The translations under genes and the position numbers were made by a program. Positions 21,590-34,095 of a stretch of 64,000 bases of DNA are shown in pieces. The notes under the pieces are model-generated. The model had not been told where the DNA came from. It did no database searches and worked only from the letters and a program-made list of their open reading frames with translations. The DNA comes from Quercus robur (Eukaryota > Streptophyta > Magnoliopsida > Fagales > Fagaceae), in assembly GCF_932294415.1 (NCBI RefSeq), contig NC_065542.1, positions 46,465,942 to 46,529,941 on the forward strand, read 5' to 3'. Every line of letters begins with the position of its first letter. Positions within the stretch are counted from its first letter, which is position 1.

Positions 21590-24545
21590 GCAAACTTGGT
21601 CCCTATCATTTACATCATATTATAAATTAGTCCTTATCCTTTCAATTGTGTCAATTTGGTCCTAGCCTTTCAGTGCCGTATCAATTTAGCCCTTGTTGTT
21701 ATCTCTTAGATGTAAATTGTTGAGATGGCAAATGACCAAAATAAAAAATTAGTTTATTGCCACATCAACAGAAGCTAATTTTTTATTTTGGCCGTCAGTC
21801 ATATCAGCAATTTCCATCTAAAAGATAATAGCATGGACTAAATTGACACGACATTGAATGCTTAAGGACCAAATTTATTCAATTGAAATGTTATGAACCA
21901 AATTGAAATATGGTGTAAATCATAGGAACCAAATACGTAGTTTACCTAAAAATGTTATAAAAATATGTTACCAAACACTTTTTTTTTACATTATGAGCAC
22001 TCAAACCTTTTAATGTCATGTCAATTTAGTCATTTTGGTTATCTCTAGGATGTAAATTGCTAATGTGACAAACGGCTAAAATAAATAATTAATTTATTGC
22101 CATATTGTAGAGACCTCATTTTGTACCCCGTTAATAAATTTTCGTCCCTAGCCCCAAAGACGAGCTTAACATATGTCAACCAAGGGTAATTAAAGAGTTC
22201 ACAATAATTTGAAAGTCATCACAACTTAAAAGTGCTCAAATCACTTTGAAATTGATACTGAAAAATGACATTTGCTCACTCTTTTGAGCATAACATTTTA
22301 TCCACAAAGTATTATTGGAAATTAGACATCCTGAGCTTCAATTTGAATACAAATTTTGCCTAATTGGGATTTATATTGAGTAAGTTATGACCATTTGAAG
22401 TTGGGCCATCAAAACTATCAGGAATTAGAGTATGTTACGCATAAATCAAGTGTGCGTGCTCACCCTCAAAAAATGCATACGCACACACATTTTCTGGGTA
22501 GTGTAACTTCAATATTAGGGGCCCAAAACATCATTCTTTGATGTGGGCCGGCCCTTAGACCCTTGGGAACGTCCAAAGACCATTAAAAATCCCCAAAAAC
22601 CCTAATTTTAACATATAAATACTCATCTTATGTATCAAATCAAAATCCTAGCTCGGAAGAGTTTTTTTTTGGCCCTCTTCTTCTCTAAAACCCTATTTTC
22701 TCTTTTCAAAGCCCTAGCACAACAACTAAGCACGTTTTTTTACAAATAAAAAAGCTCTTTTTAGTTTGTTCTAGGGGGCATAAAGTTTGTTTTCCAAATT
22801 GTTTTTTAAAACCTTTTCAAAACTTTTGTTCTTGAGTTGTGATTACTAACAATTACTGTGTTCTTCAATTATCTTTGTCTTCTCCATCTAATCTTTGTGT
22901 TGTAGGCACTGAAGGGTTGGTTAAACAACTTCAAATCTGTGATTCCAAAGCATGGTGAGTCTCTTTTCCATGATTTCCCACTTTACTACATAGGATTCAC
23001 ATGATTCCTTGTTTGACGTTATCTTAAGAGTTCTTATCATATTTGATTGATGTTATGATCTTTTTGATATGTTCTAATTTGATTTTAGGTTGTTTATACT
23101 CTATTCTTGTTGCTCTTGGTTTGTTATTTTAGTTTTATGTAAAGTTTAACATGTTTATTTATTTGATGCAACTTATTACTTATTGATTTATTTCATGTTT
23201 ATTTGTTTATGTTGATGCTTTGTGTTCCTATTTTGAGTTAGTTTAGTTTTTAGGGTTTCTAACATGCTTGTTTGATCTCATATGTTATATCTTTGTTTGA
23301 TTATATCTTTAAAAATATAAATTTTTGAATCTATGCTAAATTATGTGTATGCATCATCAAGTATGTGTGTGCATAGTTTAACTATGCGTATGCATAGTTG
23401 AGTATGCGTACACACCCTAAATCCATATTAGGCCAAAAATCTTGTTTTTTATTATTTCAATAATTTTTTTCTTGTGTTATTTGATTCTATTTGACTCAAT
23501 ATAAGTTAATTAATTGTGTTTAATTATTTTCCATGTTTGTTTGAGTGTTTTTGCCATGTTTAGTTTATTTGATTTTTTTCCTTGTGTGTTTTATTTAATT
23601 GTCCACTTGCCATGTTTAATTTATTTGTTTCCTTTTATATTGTGATCTTTAATATGTTATGTATGTTATTTTCTTAAGTGCATGATGTAGATTTAGATTA
23701 AGGATTAAGGCTCTCTTAATAAACTCTTTAATTAAATATGGCCTAGCAACACGTAATAGAGGCCGGCCCACAAGCCAGACGGTCTTGGGTGCCTAACACC
23801 TTCCTAAGCTATACTATGCTCTGGACCCATAATCTAGAATGTGGACCCATAATCTAGAATGTGGACCCATGTATGTAAGTGATTGGCCCAAAAAGCTCAA
23901 TATGGTTCCTAGACCTAATTAAGGTGGTGACTCCACTTTCTTCGCCACTGTCCACTCAACCGAGACATACTCCCTCGCACCAACACACATCAACGGAAAC
24001 CTTTTTTTTTTTTGGGCCATTAGCCATGTCAGCAATTTACATCTAAGAGATAATGCCAGTGACTAAATTGATATAACACTAAAAGGTTAGAGACCAAATT
24101 TGCACAATTGAAATATTATAAACCAAATTGAAATATGGTATAAATGATAAAGAACCAAATACGTAGTTTACCCAAAAATGTTATAAAAACATGTTATCAA
24201 ACACATTTTTTTTGTATCATGAGCACTCAAACTTTTCAATACCTTGTCAATTTAGTCATTGTCGTTATCTCTTGGATGTAAATTGCTGACATGACAAATG
24301 GCAAAAATGAAAAATTAGTTTATTTCCACATCTACAGAAACTAATTTTTTATTTTAGTCGTTTGCCATGTCAACAATTTCCATCCAAGAGATAATGGAAG
24401 AGAATAAATTGACATAGCATTGAAAGGTTAGGGCCCAAATTTACACAATTGAAAGGTTATGAATCAAATTAAAATATGATGTAAAGGATAAAGACCAAAT
24501 ACGTAGTTTACTCAAAATGTTATAAAAACATGTTATCAAACACAT
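21590..24545. repeat. Three-unit tandem repeat (about 340 bp each), middle unit split by a solo LTR
   Basis: Each unit contains GTCAATTTAGTC/GGTCC, AGATGTAAATTGCTGA-like, TTTATTGCCACATCAACAGA, GCCATGTCAGCAATTTCCAT and ACGTAGTTTACC words. Units lie at about 21600-21985, 21990-22105 plus 23986-24215, and 24220-24545. Short internal inverted repeats (TGTAAATTG... and CAATTTCCATCT) suggest a MITE-like origin. Noncoding. Confidence 0.7.
22106..23985 (+). mobile_element. Solo LTR (Ogre/Tat-like gypsy), 1880 bp
   Basis: Starts TGTAGAGACCTCATTTTGTA and ends CACCAACA. 5-bp flanks CATAT (22101-22105) and CACAT (23986-23990). Adjacent tandem units without the insert read TTGCCACATCAACAG, confirming the boundaries. 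It shares GGGTGCCTAACACCTTCC and GGTTCCTAGACC with the LTR at 7208. A 23-bp triplication (GGACCCATAATCTAGAATGT) lies at about 23820-23875. Confidence 0.9.
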
Positions 24546-24869
24546 TTTTTTTGCATTATGAGTACTCAAAAGATGTGTTTTCAATACAATTTCAAATCAC
24601 AATTTTGACATTGTTTTGAAAACCAAAACCACAATACTATTGAAAATGTTTTACTTTCTATTGTTAAGCTTTAAAAGTATCTTTTTTTATCCATAAACTA
24701 TTGGAAAAAGTTTTTTTTCATCCCTATTTTAATTCCTAAATTATTATTTTAAAAAATCTTTTACAAAGTTTAAGAATTGAAAAGGAACTTTTTAAAGTTT
24801 ATGAAAAATATTGTAAATCATAGGACCAAAATACTGTTTTTCAAAAAAAAAAAAATATATATATATATA

Positions 24870-25033
24870 TTAATAGCCAAAACTTTGAGAAAATCCAATT
24901 AAATTTCAAATTGGAATTTAGCTAGAATCTAATTTTGCCCCATGTGTCTCATCTAATCTGAGCTTTTAAATTTTTGTGCTAAGGTAGTTAATTTAGCGTA
25001 GAAAATGAGGATTCCAATAAATAAACTTAGGTG

Positions 25034-25040
<7 letters not shown>
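24870..25040 (+). repeat. AT-rich repeat family copy
   Basis: Follows an (AT)n run and carries ATTAATAGCCAAAACTTTGA and AATTTTGCCCCATGTGTCTC. Same family as 12500-12668 (reverse) and 38400-38520. Noncoding. Confidence 0.5.
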
Positions 25041-25066
<26 letters not shown>

Positions 25067-25945
25067 TTAAAACCAAAGTTTAGAGAAAATTTTATTAGAA
25101 TCAAAATTAGATTTTGCTTGTATTAGCTTTTCAAAAAATTAAATTGTTTAGATTTTTGCTGTTATTTGTTTTTGAATTAATGAGTATATTTTTTATATTT
25201 AGATATTTTGCATGTGATGATCAAACAATGATAGTGAATTGATATTGTATATGTAGTGCCCAATAGTGATTTTCAAAATTATATACATAAAAGCAAAGTA
25301 ATGAAAAACTTGGTGTAACAAATATCATTAAAATTGTATGAAAAAATAATTTTAATACCTTCAAATGTCCTTGTCGAACTAATGTCCTATATATTTAATA
25401 ACTCAAACTAACATTAATAACACCACTACAATTCATTATTCATGTGCGTAAGTAGCGGTTACATATTAGTTTCCATAATAAAAAAAACTAAATTCAACCC
25501 AAAACCTCATATTTGATTCCCTTCCTCTAATGACCGAAATCAAAAAACAAAACACAAATCCATTACCAAAAATACGCCATCAAAATTTCCGAAAAACAAA
25601 AAAATTTCACAAATCGATTACTGAAAACACAAACCAAACATAACCCATAACCCAAATGCCCTCAAGTCCTCAACTAACTTTTTATATTTGTGTAAGCCCG
25701 GTTCACTGATGTTGGGAAATTTAGACTCTGGTTGATAGAATTAACAAGTTTTAAGACAAAATTGTAAATAAGATCTCTTATGAATAGTCCTTGGCTAAAG
25801 AATCAAACATCAAAATCATGCACAATGGATAGTAAATAACACAAGATATGATGATTCAAGAAAACCAATGAAACAAACTAATTTCACTAGTAAAAAACTT
25901 GGGAGGAAACCTTCCTAAAATAAAATCCTCTATAGTGAAGAGAAG
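25041..25945. other. Unclassified sequence left of the copia insertion
   Basis: AT-rich to about 25690. From about 25710 (TGTTGGGAAATTTAG) the text has LTR-like composition and is interrupted by the copia element at 25945. Its continuation should be at 34091 onward. No gene seen. Confidence 0.4.
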
Positions 25946-26955
25946 TGATAAGCCAAGAATGTATTGATCCCTAGTGATGAATTAACCAATTAATTTAGCC
26001 AAGTTAATTAATTAATCCAATTTGCATGCAATATGCGTGGCAACACAAACAAATAACCAACTAAGTTAATATGCAGTGGAAAATAAATTTGACATGGAAA
26101 TTTATTTACGAATGGGGAAAACCTTTAAGGCAAAAACTCCATCGGGTGATTTTTAAGGTCACAACTCCCAAGAATCCACTATTATCACAACAAGCGGTTA
26201 CAAGTAAAGGAATCCCAATACCTTATACCAACCAACAATTGAACCCTTACCCCAATACACAATTGGACTTGTTCTATAGTGACAATCTCTCCTTTTAATG
26301 CACGGCTCCCAGTACGTGACTAATCAATCGATGGACAAATCCAAATACGTGACTAACCACTAACTTGAGAAGGATGTTGGCTGCAAAGTTCTTCAGTTCA
26401 TCACACGATGAAGATCATGAAGCTCCTTGATTACAAAACCCTACGGCGTACAAACGCAACAGCTTCTTAAAGAGAAAGATGAACTAGGACATATGACTCT
26501 GGTTTATAATATGCTTGTGAAAAACCTTTGCATTAAGTTGCATCAGCTGTGATGGCCCTTAAAACAATCCTTATATATGTTTGGGGTTGTGAAAAAAGAA
26601 AGCCCAAATATGTATACACGAATTGGAGTGAAATCAAATCTGGAAAACTAATTTTCTAAAATCTCGATAGATAGGTTATCTGTCAAGAGCTATTGAGCAT
26701 CGGGCTTAAATAGCCTTTTAAACTTCGATAGATACTAGCTGTCGAGCAAGCTATTGAGCTTTAAAATCCACCACTTCTTCACTTGAATCTTGGACAGATT
26801 TGCATGGTTTTAACACTTGAACTTGAAACCTTGTTCCTTGAAGTATTAAACACATCCTAGATCTTACCCAATTACAAGTAAAGTGTGTTTTGTCAAAAGA
26901 TTAGCCAATTACACAATGACATATGTTCCTAACATTATTTATATATGTCCTAATA
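25946..26955 (-). repeat. Copia 3' LTR (minus-strand sense)
   Basis: Begins TGATAAGCCAAGAATG and ends TGTCCTAATA on the + strand. It is colinear with the LTR at 33122-34090, with scattered substitutions and small indels, so the insertion is not recent. The final CA of the partner reads TA here. Contains TCGATAGATAGG and TATTGAGC-type words. Confidence 0.9.
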
Positions 26956-26967
26956 ATCTCCCCCTTT
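26956..26967 (-). other. Copia polypurine tract
   Basis: Minus strand AAAGGGGGAGAT directly abuts the 3' LTR, the expected plus-strand primer site. Confidence 0.8.
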
Positions 26968-27429
26968 GGCAATCTGTGACAAAACCACAACAAACAAATG
27001 AACATATAAGAGAAGTCATAAATCACTCAACCTATACTCACTTGTTGAATACAATAAAATCTATCCTAATACAAACTCTTGAAAATCTTGCAAGAAGAGA
27101 GTCCATAGCAAGAAAGACTTTGACAACCTGTATTTCTGAAACACTTTAAACAAAACTCTTCACAGCATCTTAGTGTGAAACAGAAATAAAAGATTGCATA
27201 CAAGATAAAAGAAGCATGTGCATAAAGAGAGAAAACAAACAACACATGAAGAGATAGATGAAAGAAATATAATAACAACCTCATCAAATATATATATATA
27301 TATATATATATACCAATAAGAATACAAGGTTTGCTATCACAATACATAAGAAAAATGTATCTAAACAAGAAAGAAAAGAAAAGATACAAAAAGTCCTCAT
27401 TACATCCCTCAAAAAGATAAAACACTCCC

Positions 27430-28718
27430 CCTAACAAGAATATCTCCTATACTAACTCTCTCCCTAAATGGATGACTACTCTCATCCCAAAACTACTTCC
27501 CCCTTTTGTCACGAATGACAAAGGGAAAGTCATTGAGAAGCAGTCATCTCATCATTGATGGAAGAGCTAGAAGCCACATCTCCATCAAACGTACTACCAG
27601 AGTCACCACCATCGTCCTCGTCCTCAAAAGTCTCTGGAGAAGGAGTGGGAGACTCGACAAAGCCACCAAGGCGAGGCTGTCATCGTGCAATACAACCGAC
27701 ACGGGTGTTCACCTGATACAACTCAATATTGAGTGTATCAAGGCAAGCATCCATGCACTGAAGCTGCGCCATGATTGCCTCAAGGGTCACACCACCTGCA
27801 GAAGTAGAAGGGGAGAATAAGGATTGAGTGGAAGAAGCAGAAGGAGTCGCCGTCTCCGTTTGTGGCCGCTTCGATCTAAGCTAGGCCTCGCTTCGTCTAA
27901 CGGTAACAGCATCTATGGCACACATAACAAAGAAGTGTGTAAACTCAGGATAGGAGGTAGAAAAATGATGGAGAATCCGTGTGATAGCCAAAGGGAAAAT
28001 GAGCTTATCACGAGTTGCCATATCCCTATAGATATCGATGAGGGAAAGAATGAAGTGAGAGGAAAAATCAATAGTGAGTCCCTCAAGAAGGGATAACAAA
28101 AATCAAGCACAAGACTCTGTGATAGAGTTATAGTGAGACAAAGGATGGAGAATGAATGTCATCACCATGTTAAGGAATCTCAGACCTTTGGCAAAGCTCG
28201 AGCAAGGGGTGTTTTGACGGTCACCCTAAGAAGAAGGTGTCTCACAAAAGCGAGACAAGAGTTCATCTTTGAACATAGTCCTAAGATGCTCACAACTGGG
28301 GTAGTCTGCAAACTCTACCTATAGTATGTGTAGCACCTCAGATATAAGATCTAGAGTGACTACCATGCACGTACCTCGAACGTGAGTGATAAAATGAGGT
28401 ACTGAATAGTTGAATCCATGCATATCGGAGTAAAACTCCTTTATGATCATGGAGGGACAAGTGACTGGGAGGCCACACAGTGACTCTCAACCCCTACTAT
28501 AGATTACAATGGAAAGGTCAATATCGGAAAAGTCCGATAGATTAACTTGGCGTTCCAAATGAATGCCTCGTCGAGAAAAGTTCTCCGAAAAGTCCTTATG
28601 GGGCTTTACCATTACGGAACTGGACATGAGATGGAGTAGAATCAGTGGGGGAAAAAGAAGAAGATGCCCTGAAACAAAAAGGGTTCTGAGACAGAGCAGA
28701 TTTACGTTTAGGTGCCAT
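27430..28718 (-). pseudogene. Third (accessory) copia ORF, plant-transposon-protein type, with stops
   Basis: From MAPKRKSALSQN (28718) the minus strand reads through a Ser-rich start, then FSENFSRRGIHLERQVN, MIIKEFYSDMHGFNYSV, FITHVRGTCMVVTLDLISEV and, later, LEAIMAQLQCMDACLDTLN and an acidic tail. This layout matches the putative plant transposon protein ORF found after pol in some plant retrotransposons; its function is unknown. At least four in-frame stops and some shifts are present. Several apparent + strand ORFs here are shadows. Confidence 0.7.
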
Positions 28719-29133
28719 AGAGCAAACTAACGTAGAAGGAGAAAAAGGGAGAGAGAGAGACAAACAGAAAAGCACTAACATAGATCAATATAAGAATATA
28801 GTGAAATGAGGGTACGTATGCATGAAAGATGCATGAGCATGTGATATGCAAAAGAAAATACATCATGGGCTCAGCCCAATCCAATCCTAACAGTACACAT
28901 AAGTTCAACATGGTAAACACACATCTATAATAAATGAAACATTGTTAAAATGCAAATGTGATGCAGTGCATGAACATTTAGGATTATTTAAACAAAACCC
29001 ATCCCAAAAATCTTTTTAAAAAAACCCCAAAAGTTAGGCCAAAAGGAGATGAATGCATGATAAATGAATGAGAAAGAATCATACCAGAGGAAGAAAAAGA
29101 TCTTGAGGCTGAAAAGATTCTGGGTTTAAGGTT

Positions 29134-29170
<37 letters not shown>

Positions 29171-30584
29171 GTTTGGAAGGTGAGGAGACAGAAAGAGTCG
29201 AGAGAGATCGAGAAAGAATGAAGAAAAATCTCTTTGTCACTATTTATAGACAAATACATAGCTCAATGGATCGGCAAGTATCGAGAGGTGTCGAGAATTA
29301 AAATAGTCAGATAGAGCTATCGAGAGGTGTCCACAGCAAAGTGACCTCGATGGATCGAAAAGCTATCGAGCATGTATTGAGGAGATAGAAACTTTCTCGA
29401 TAGATCGAGAAGCTATCGAGACAAATTCTCAAAAAGCTTGATGGATTGAAATTGGGATAACAGCTATCAAGAAAGGAAGCTCAAGAGGCTCAATAGATGG
29501 CCTAGCTATCGAGAGGTATCAAGAAGCTGTCGAGATTGCTTAAAAACAGTTTTTCAAAGAAGAGAAAAACACAGACATGAATGTAATCAAACATGCTACT
29601 CAATCAAAGATCCAAACAACATTTTAAGCTCTCAAAAACATCTCTCAACAAGAAAATGTCAAGCATATAGATCCAAAACACACACACACACACACACACA
29701 CACAACAAGTCTAACCAATTTTATATTTCAAAAACAAGTCAAGACAATTTAGTGAGCATACATTAACACGTGTATTTCTTATGATGGCCAAATTATATTG
29801 TACCTGCACATATATCAACAGTAGCAAAGAATATTGTGTGTTGTGTGTGAAAATATCACAAGATTGCATAAGTGTCTACATGTTATAACGATTTGAGATG
29901 TGAGAAAATCACTTTAACACACACACAATCATAATTGCTTAATGGAGACTATCACTTTCGAGGTACATCCCATAACTCCCACATCTCTTAGAAGACATGC
30001 TTGCAATCATATATAAAGCATTTTGATTCTTTTTGCTTTTATTTTTCTTTGCATATTTTCTTTTAAACAAACCATGCATGGGCAAAGAAAAGAAATACCC
30101 AATGATGTTAAGCTTTTGACATTGCACTTTTGCTATGCTGAAGCATACAGATGTCATTTCATGATTGGTGGGCAACAATGGTGAGATAATTATTTATGCC
30201 TTTTTGTTAGAATTTTCTAGTCCTACCCATCAAAAAGAGTGATACGAGTGTTAAGTACAAGAGATTACTTAATCTTATTCATCACAAACACGAACTACAA
30301 AACTCACTTGCTTCATTATACATAGAGATGCTCATCTAAGCTACAAAAGATACAAAATTTAGAAAATTTTGTTTCAATAGCCATCAAAGGTACACAAGTA
30401 TCAATGTACACAAAACACACGCTGTTTTTTGTATTTTTCTAATTTTTCAATTTTTTTATTTTTATGAAAAAAATAAAGCAAAATTGAAAATAAACAAACA
30501 AAAAGCATGTTAAACAAAACAAAGCATAAAACTAGATGCGAATGCATGAGGAAGGAGGAGGAGAAGAGGAGATCAATCCATGGA
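28719..30584 (-). other. Noncoding interior of the copia element
   Basis: Between the pol remnant and the third ORF. It has repeated TATCGAGAGGTGTCGAG-type words at 29270-29535, a (GA)n run at 29137-29168 and a (CA)n run at 29681-29703. No protein-like ORF. Confidence 0.55.
29240..29250 (-). promoter_or_regulatory. TATA-like box upstream of the third copia ORF
   Basis: Minus strand TCTATAAATAG, followed by a CT-rich leader including a (CT)n run (plus 29137-29168, GA) and then the ORF start about 520 bp downstream. Suggests a separate transcript for the accessory ORF. Inference from sequence only. Confidence 0.35.
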
Positions 30585-33080
30585 GATAACACTAATTTTT
30601 TGGCAAAGGAATTCAAACTGCTTGCTATCAAGAGGTTTGGTGAACAAATCAGCCTTCTAATCATCAGTTTAAATGAACTCAAGAGTAAGAGTACCATCTT
30701 CAACAAACTCCCAAATGAAATGATGTCAAATCTCTATGTGTTTGGTTCGAGAATGTTGAACTGGATTCTTAGAGATGTTAATGGCACTGGTATTGTCACA
30801 ATAGATAATAAGATGTTCTTGATGAATACCATAATCAAGGAGGAGTTTTTGCATCCATAGAAGTTAGGTGCAACAGCTACCGGCAGCGATGTATTTAGCC
30901 TCTGCAATGGATAATGAGATGGAATTATGCATTTTGCTCATCCATGAGACAAGATTATTACCCACATAAAAACAACCTCCTGAAGTACTCTTTCTATCAT
31001 CAGCATTCCCAGCCCAATCTGCATCAAAATACCCAACTAAGACATCATTTGTGTTCTTGCTATACCACACACCAAAGTCAGCAGTAATTTTAACATACTT
31101 TATGATTCTTTTTAATGCAATCATATGAGACTCTTTGGGATTAGCTTAATATCTAGCACACACTCCTACACTGTAACTAATGTCAGGTCTACTAGTAGTA
31201 AGGTAAAAAAGACTACCTATCATGCATAGCTTCAACCCAGCTTTCATCTTGAAGAGCTTTCTTAACCTTGGTAGGTCCAACCTGTGACAAATAATAGGAA
31301 TAAGACATAAAGTTAGCAACACATTTATTAACTGTATGCTTCAACCCAGCTTCAACACTTTGAGTGGCAGGAGTACTTGGAGATGCGGGCTCTTGATCAA
31401 CAATTTTTTAAACATCCTCGGGCTTGGGAGGAAGGATTTTGGGAATCTCTTCACTAATTTTCTCAGAACCAGACTTTGAAGTTTCATCGATAACAAAATT
31501 CACAGTCTCCATCACCTTCTTAGTTCTTTTGTTGGAAACCCAATAAGCCTTGCTTGTAGAGGAGTATCCCAAAAATATTCCTTCATTATTTCGGGAGTCA
31601 AATTTTCCCACATTCTCTCTATCCTTGAGAATGAAATAAGTACTTCCAAAGATTCTGAAATACTTGACTTTTGACTTTCTTCCCTTCCATAACTCATAGG
31701 GAGTCTTCTTGGTACCGGGTCTAAAATACACCCTATTAACCATATGACATGCAGTGTTGATGGCTTCTCCCCACAAGTTTCTAGCCACATCCTTGTTATG
31801 CAACATGGCTCTTGCCATCTCTTGAATAACTCAATTCTTTCTTTTTACTACACCATTCTGTTAACGAGTGACAGGAGCAGAGAATTCTTGATATATATTT
31901 GATCTAGTGCAAAAGGATTCCATGTAAGAGTTCTCGAATTCTTTACCATGATCACTTTGAATTCAATCAATCTTTAAAGTCTTCTCATTTTGCAATCTTA
32001 TGCACAAGGCTTCAATGTGCTCAGTAGCATCTAACTTAGATCTTAAAAGAATGACCCAAGTGTACCTAGTGAAGTCATCAACCACAACCATGATGTATCT
32101 ATTTCCACCAAGAGACTCAATTCTAGTTGGACCCATGAGATCCAGATGTAGTAGCTCTAATGGTCTAGATGTAGCAAATGTCTGAGTGCCTGAATGTTTA
32201 GCTTTCATCTGTTTCCCAAGCTAACACGGTCCACACACCACATATTTACTCTACTGAGCTTTAGTATCCCCAAAAATGATTCATACTTAGATACAATTGA
32301 AAGATGTTTGTAACTAGCATGTCTCATCCTTTGGAGCCATAGGTTTTCATTTGGTAGACGAATGCTATTGCACACAATTTCAGCATCAGGAACCAAACCA
32401 TAACAATTGTCTAGAGTGCGAAAACCACTAATGAGCTTCTTCCCAGACTCATCCAACACAATGCATTTTCCTTTTGAGAATAGCACCATAAAGTCTTGAT
32501 CACATATCTGACTTATGCTCAACAGATTCACTCTTAGACCTTCAACATATAGCACATTTGCAATGTCTAGCAAACTAGGTAGTGAGATGATTCCTTTTCC
32601 TTTAATCTATGATTTGCTCCCATCACTGAAAGTGACATTACCACCTTTCTTAGACTTGAAAACCTTAAAGAGAGATCGGTCTCTAGTCATGTATCTTGAG
32701 CAGCCGCTATCAAGGTACAACAAACATGTGTCCATAGCCTTAAATGCAGACTTCATCATAAAGCACACTTCATGCTTAGATGACAAATCAGTAGGAATGG
32801 TGTTTTCTCTCATCTGTCATTTATGAACAAAGCCTTTAACTTTCACTCTTCTCAGATGAACTTTTTTGCACATTTTCATTCTAAGATAGTCTAGTTTCTT
32901 CTTTGTCAAGCTAAGATCTTTTCCAATAATCATCATAATAGATTTCAAATAACTTTTCAACTTGCATTTTCTGATACACTTAATCAAGTAGAGATTAAAA
33001 AAACAAGATGTATTTGAAAACAAAGATCTTTTTATGCCGGTTGTAGTCATAACAACAGGAGTCAATGGATCACACAACAA
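30585..33080 (-). pseudogene. Copia pol remnant: protease, integrase, RNase H; gag and most of RT missing
   Basis: Reading leftward: protease site YLDSGCSRYMT (about 32740); the GAG-pre-integrase block; integrase core LHLDLMGPTRIESLGGNRYI and VVDDFTRYTWV, ending with the ELWKGRKSKVKYFRIFGS block; then RNase H with GYFDADWAGNADDRKSTSGG, SIAEAKYIAAGSC and a C-terminal part to about 30585. gag is absent: protease sequence starts almost at the PBS. RT begins (ALQDESWVEAM, about 31240) and jumps directly to MIGSLFYLTTSRPDISY across a short GCATGATAGG junction, so the RT core is deleted. Stops are also present. Confidence 0.88.
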
Positions 33081-33106
33081 AGATTAAAACCTAATCAGAG
33101 TGTGCC

Positions 33107-33119
33107 TGCTCTAATACCA
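33107..33119 (-). other. Copia primer-binding site
   Basis: Minus strand TGGTATTAGAGCA lies two bases after the LTR end, one base from the TGGTATCAGAGC site complementary to initiator Met tRNA used by most plant copia elements. Confidence 0.85.
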
Positions 33120-33121
33120 CT

Positions 33122-34090
33122 TGATAGGCCAAGAATGTATTGATCCCTAGTGATGAATTAACCAATTAATTTAGCCAAGTTAATAAATTAATCCAATTTT
33201 CATGTAATATGTGTGGTAGCACAAACAAATCACCAATTAAGTTAATATGCACTAGAAAATAAATTTGACAATGTGATTTTAAGGTCACTACTCCTGAGAA
33301 TCCACTATTATCATAACAAGCAGTTACAAATAAAGGAATCTTAGTACCTTATACCAACCTACAATTGAACCCTTACCCCAATATACAATTGGACTTGTTC
33401 TGTAATGACAATCTCTCCTTTAATGCATGGCTCCTAGTACGTGACTAACCAATCGATGCACGGATCCAAGTACGTGACTAACCACCAACTTAAGAAGGAT
33501 GTTGGCTGCAAAGTTTTTCAGTTCATCACACGATGAAGATCACGAAACTCCTTGGTTACAAAACCCTACGGCGTACAAATGCAGTAGCTTCTTAAAGAGA
33601 AAGATGAACTAGGGCATATGTCTCCGGTTCACAATATACTTGTGAAAAACCTTTGCATTAAGTTGCATCAGCTATGATGGCCCTTAAAAAAATCCTTATA
33701 TATATTTAGAGTTGTGAGAAAAGAAAGCCCAAACATGTATATACGGATTGGAGTGAAATTAGATCTAGAAAATTGATTTTCTTAAATCTCGATAGATAGG
33801 TTATCTGTCGAGAGCTGTCGAGAGCTGTCGAGCATCGGGCTTAAATAACCTTTTAAACCTCGATAGATACTAGCTGTCAAGCTAACTGTCGATTTTTAAA
33901 ATGCAGCACTTCTTCACTTGAATCTTGGATAGATTTGCATGGGTTTAACACTTGAATTTGAAACTTTGTTCCTTGAAGTATTAAATACATCCTAGATCTT
34001 ATCCAATTACAAGTAAAGTGCGTTTTGTCAAAGGATTAGCCAATTCTACAATGACATATGTTTCTAACATAATTTACATATGTCCTAACA
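33122..34090 (-). repeat. Copia 5' LTR (minus-strand sense)
   Basis: + strand begins TGATAGGCCAAGAATG and ends CATATGTCCTAACA. Partner of 25946-26955. Contains TCGATAGATAGG and TCGAGAGCTGTCGAG words. Confidence 0.92.
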
Positions 34091-34095
34091 AGAAG

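Larger units (their letters stand above)
25946..34090 (-). mobile_element. Complete-ended, internally deleted Ty1/copia retrotransposon
   Basis: Exact 5-bp TSD AGAAG at 25941-25945 and 34091-34095. The 5' LTR (minus-strand sense) is 33122-34090 and the 3' LTR is 25946-26955. PBS at 33107-33119 and polypurine tract at 26956-26967. The inside holds a pol remnant (33080-30585) with gag and most of RT deleted, then about 1.9 kb of noncoding sequence, then a third ORF (28718-27430). It could not move without help. Confidence 0.92.

Noticed and set aside
27506..28324. Series of + strand ORFs (104, 90 and 63 codons)
   Set aside because: They are the complement of the degenerate accessory copia ORF on the minus strand, which has the recognisable residues.
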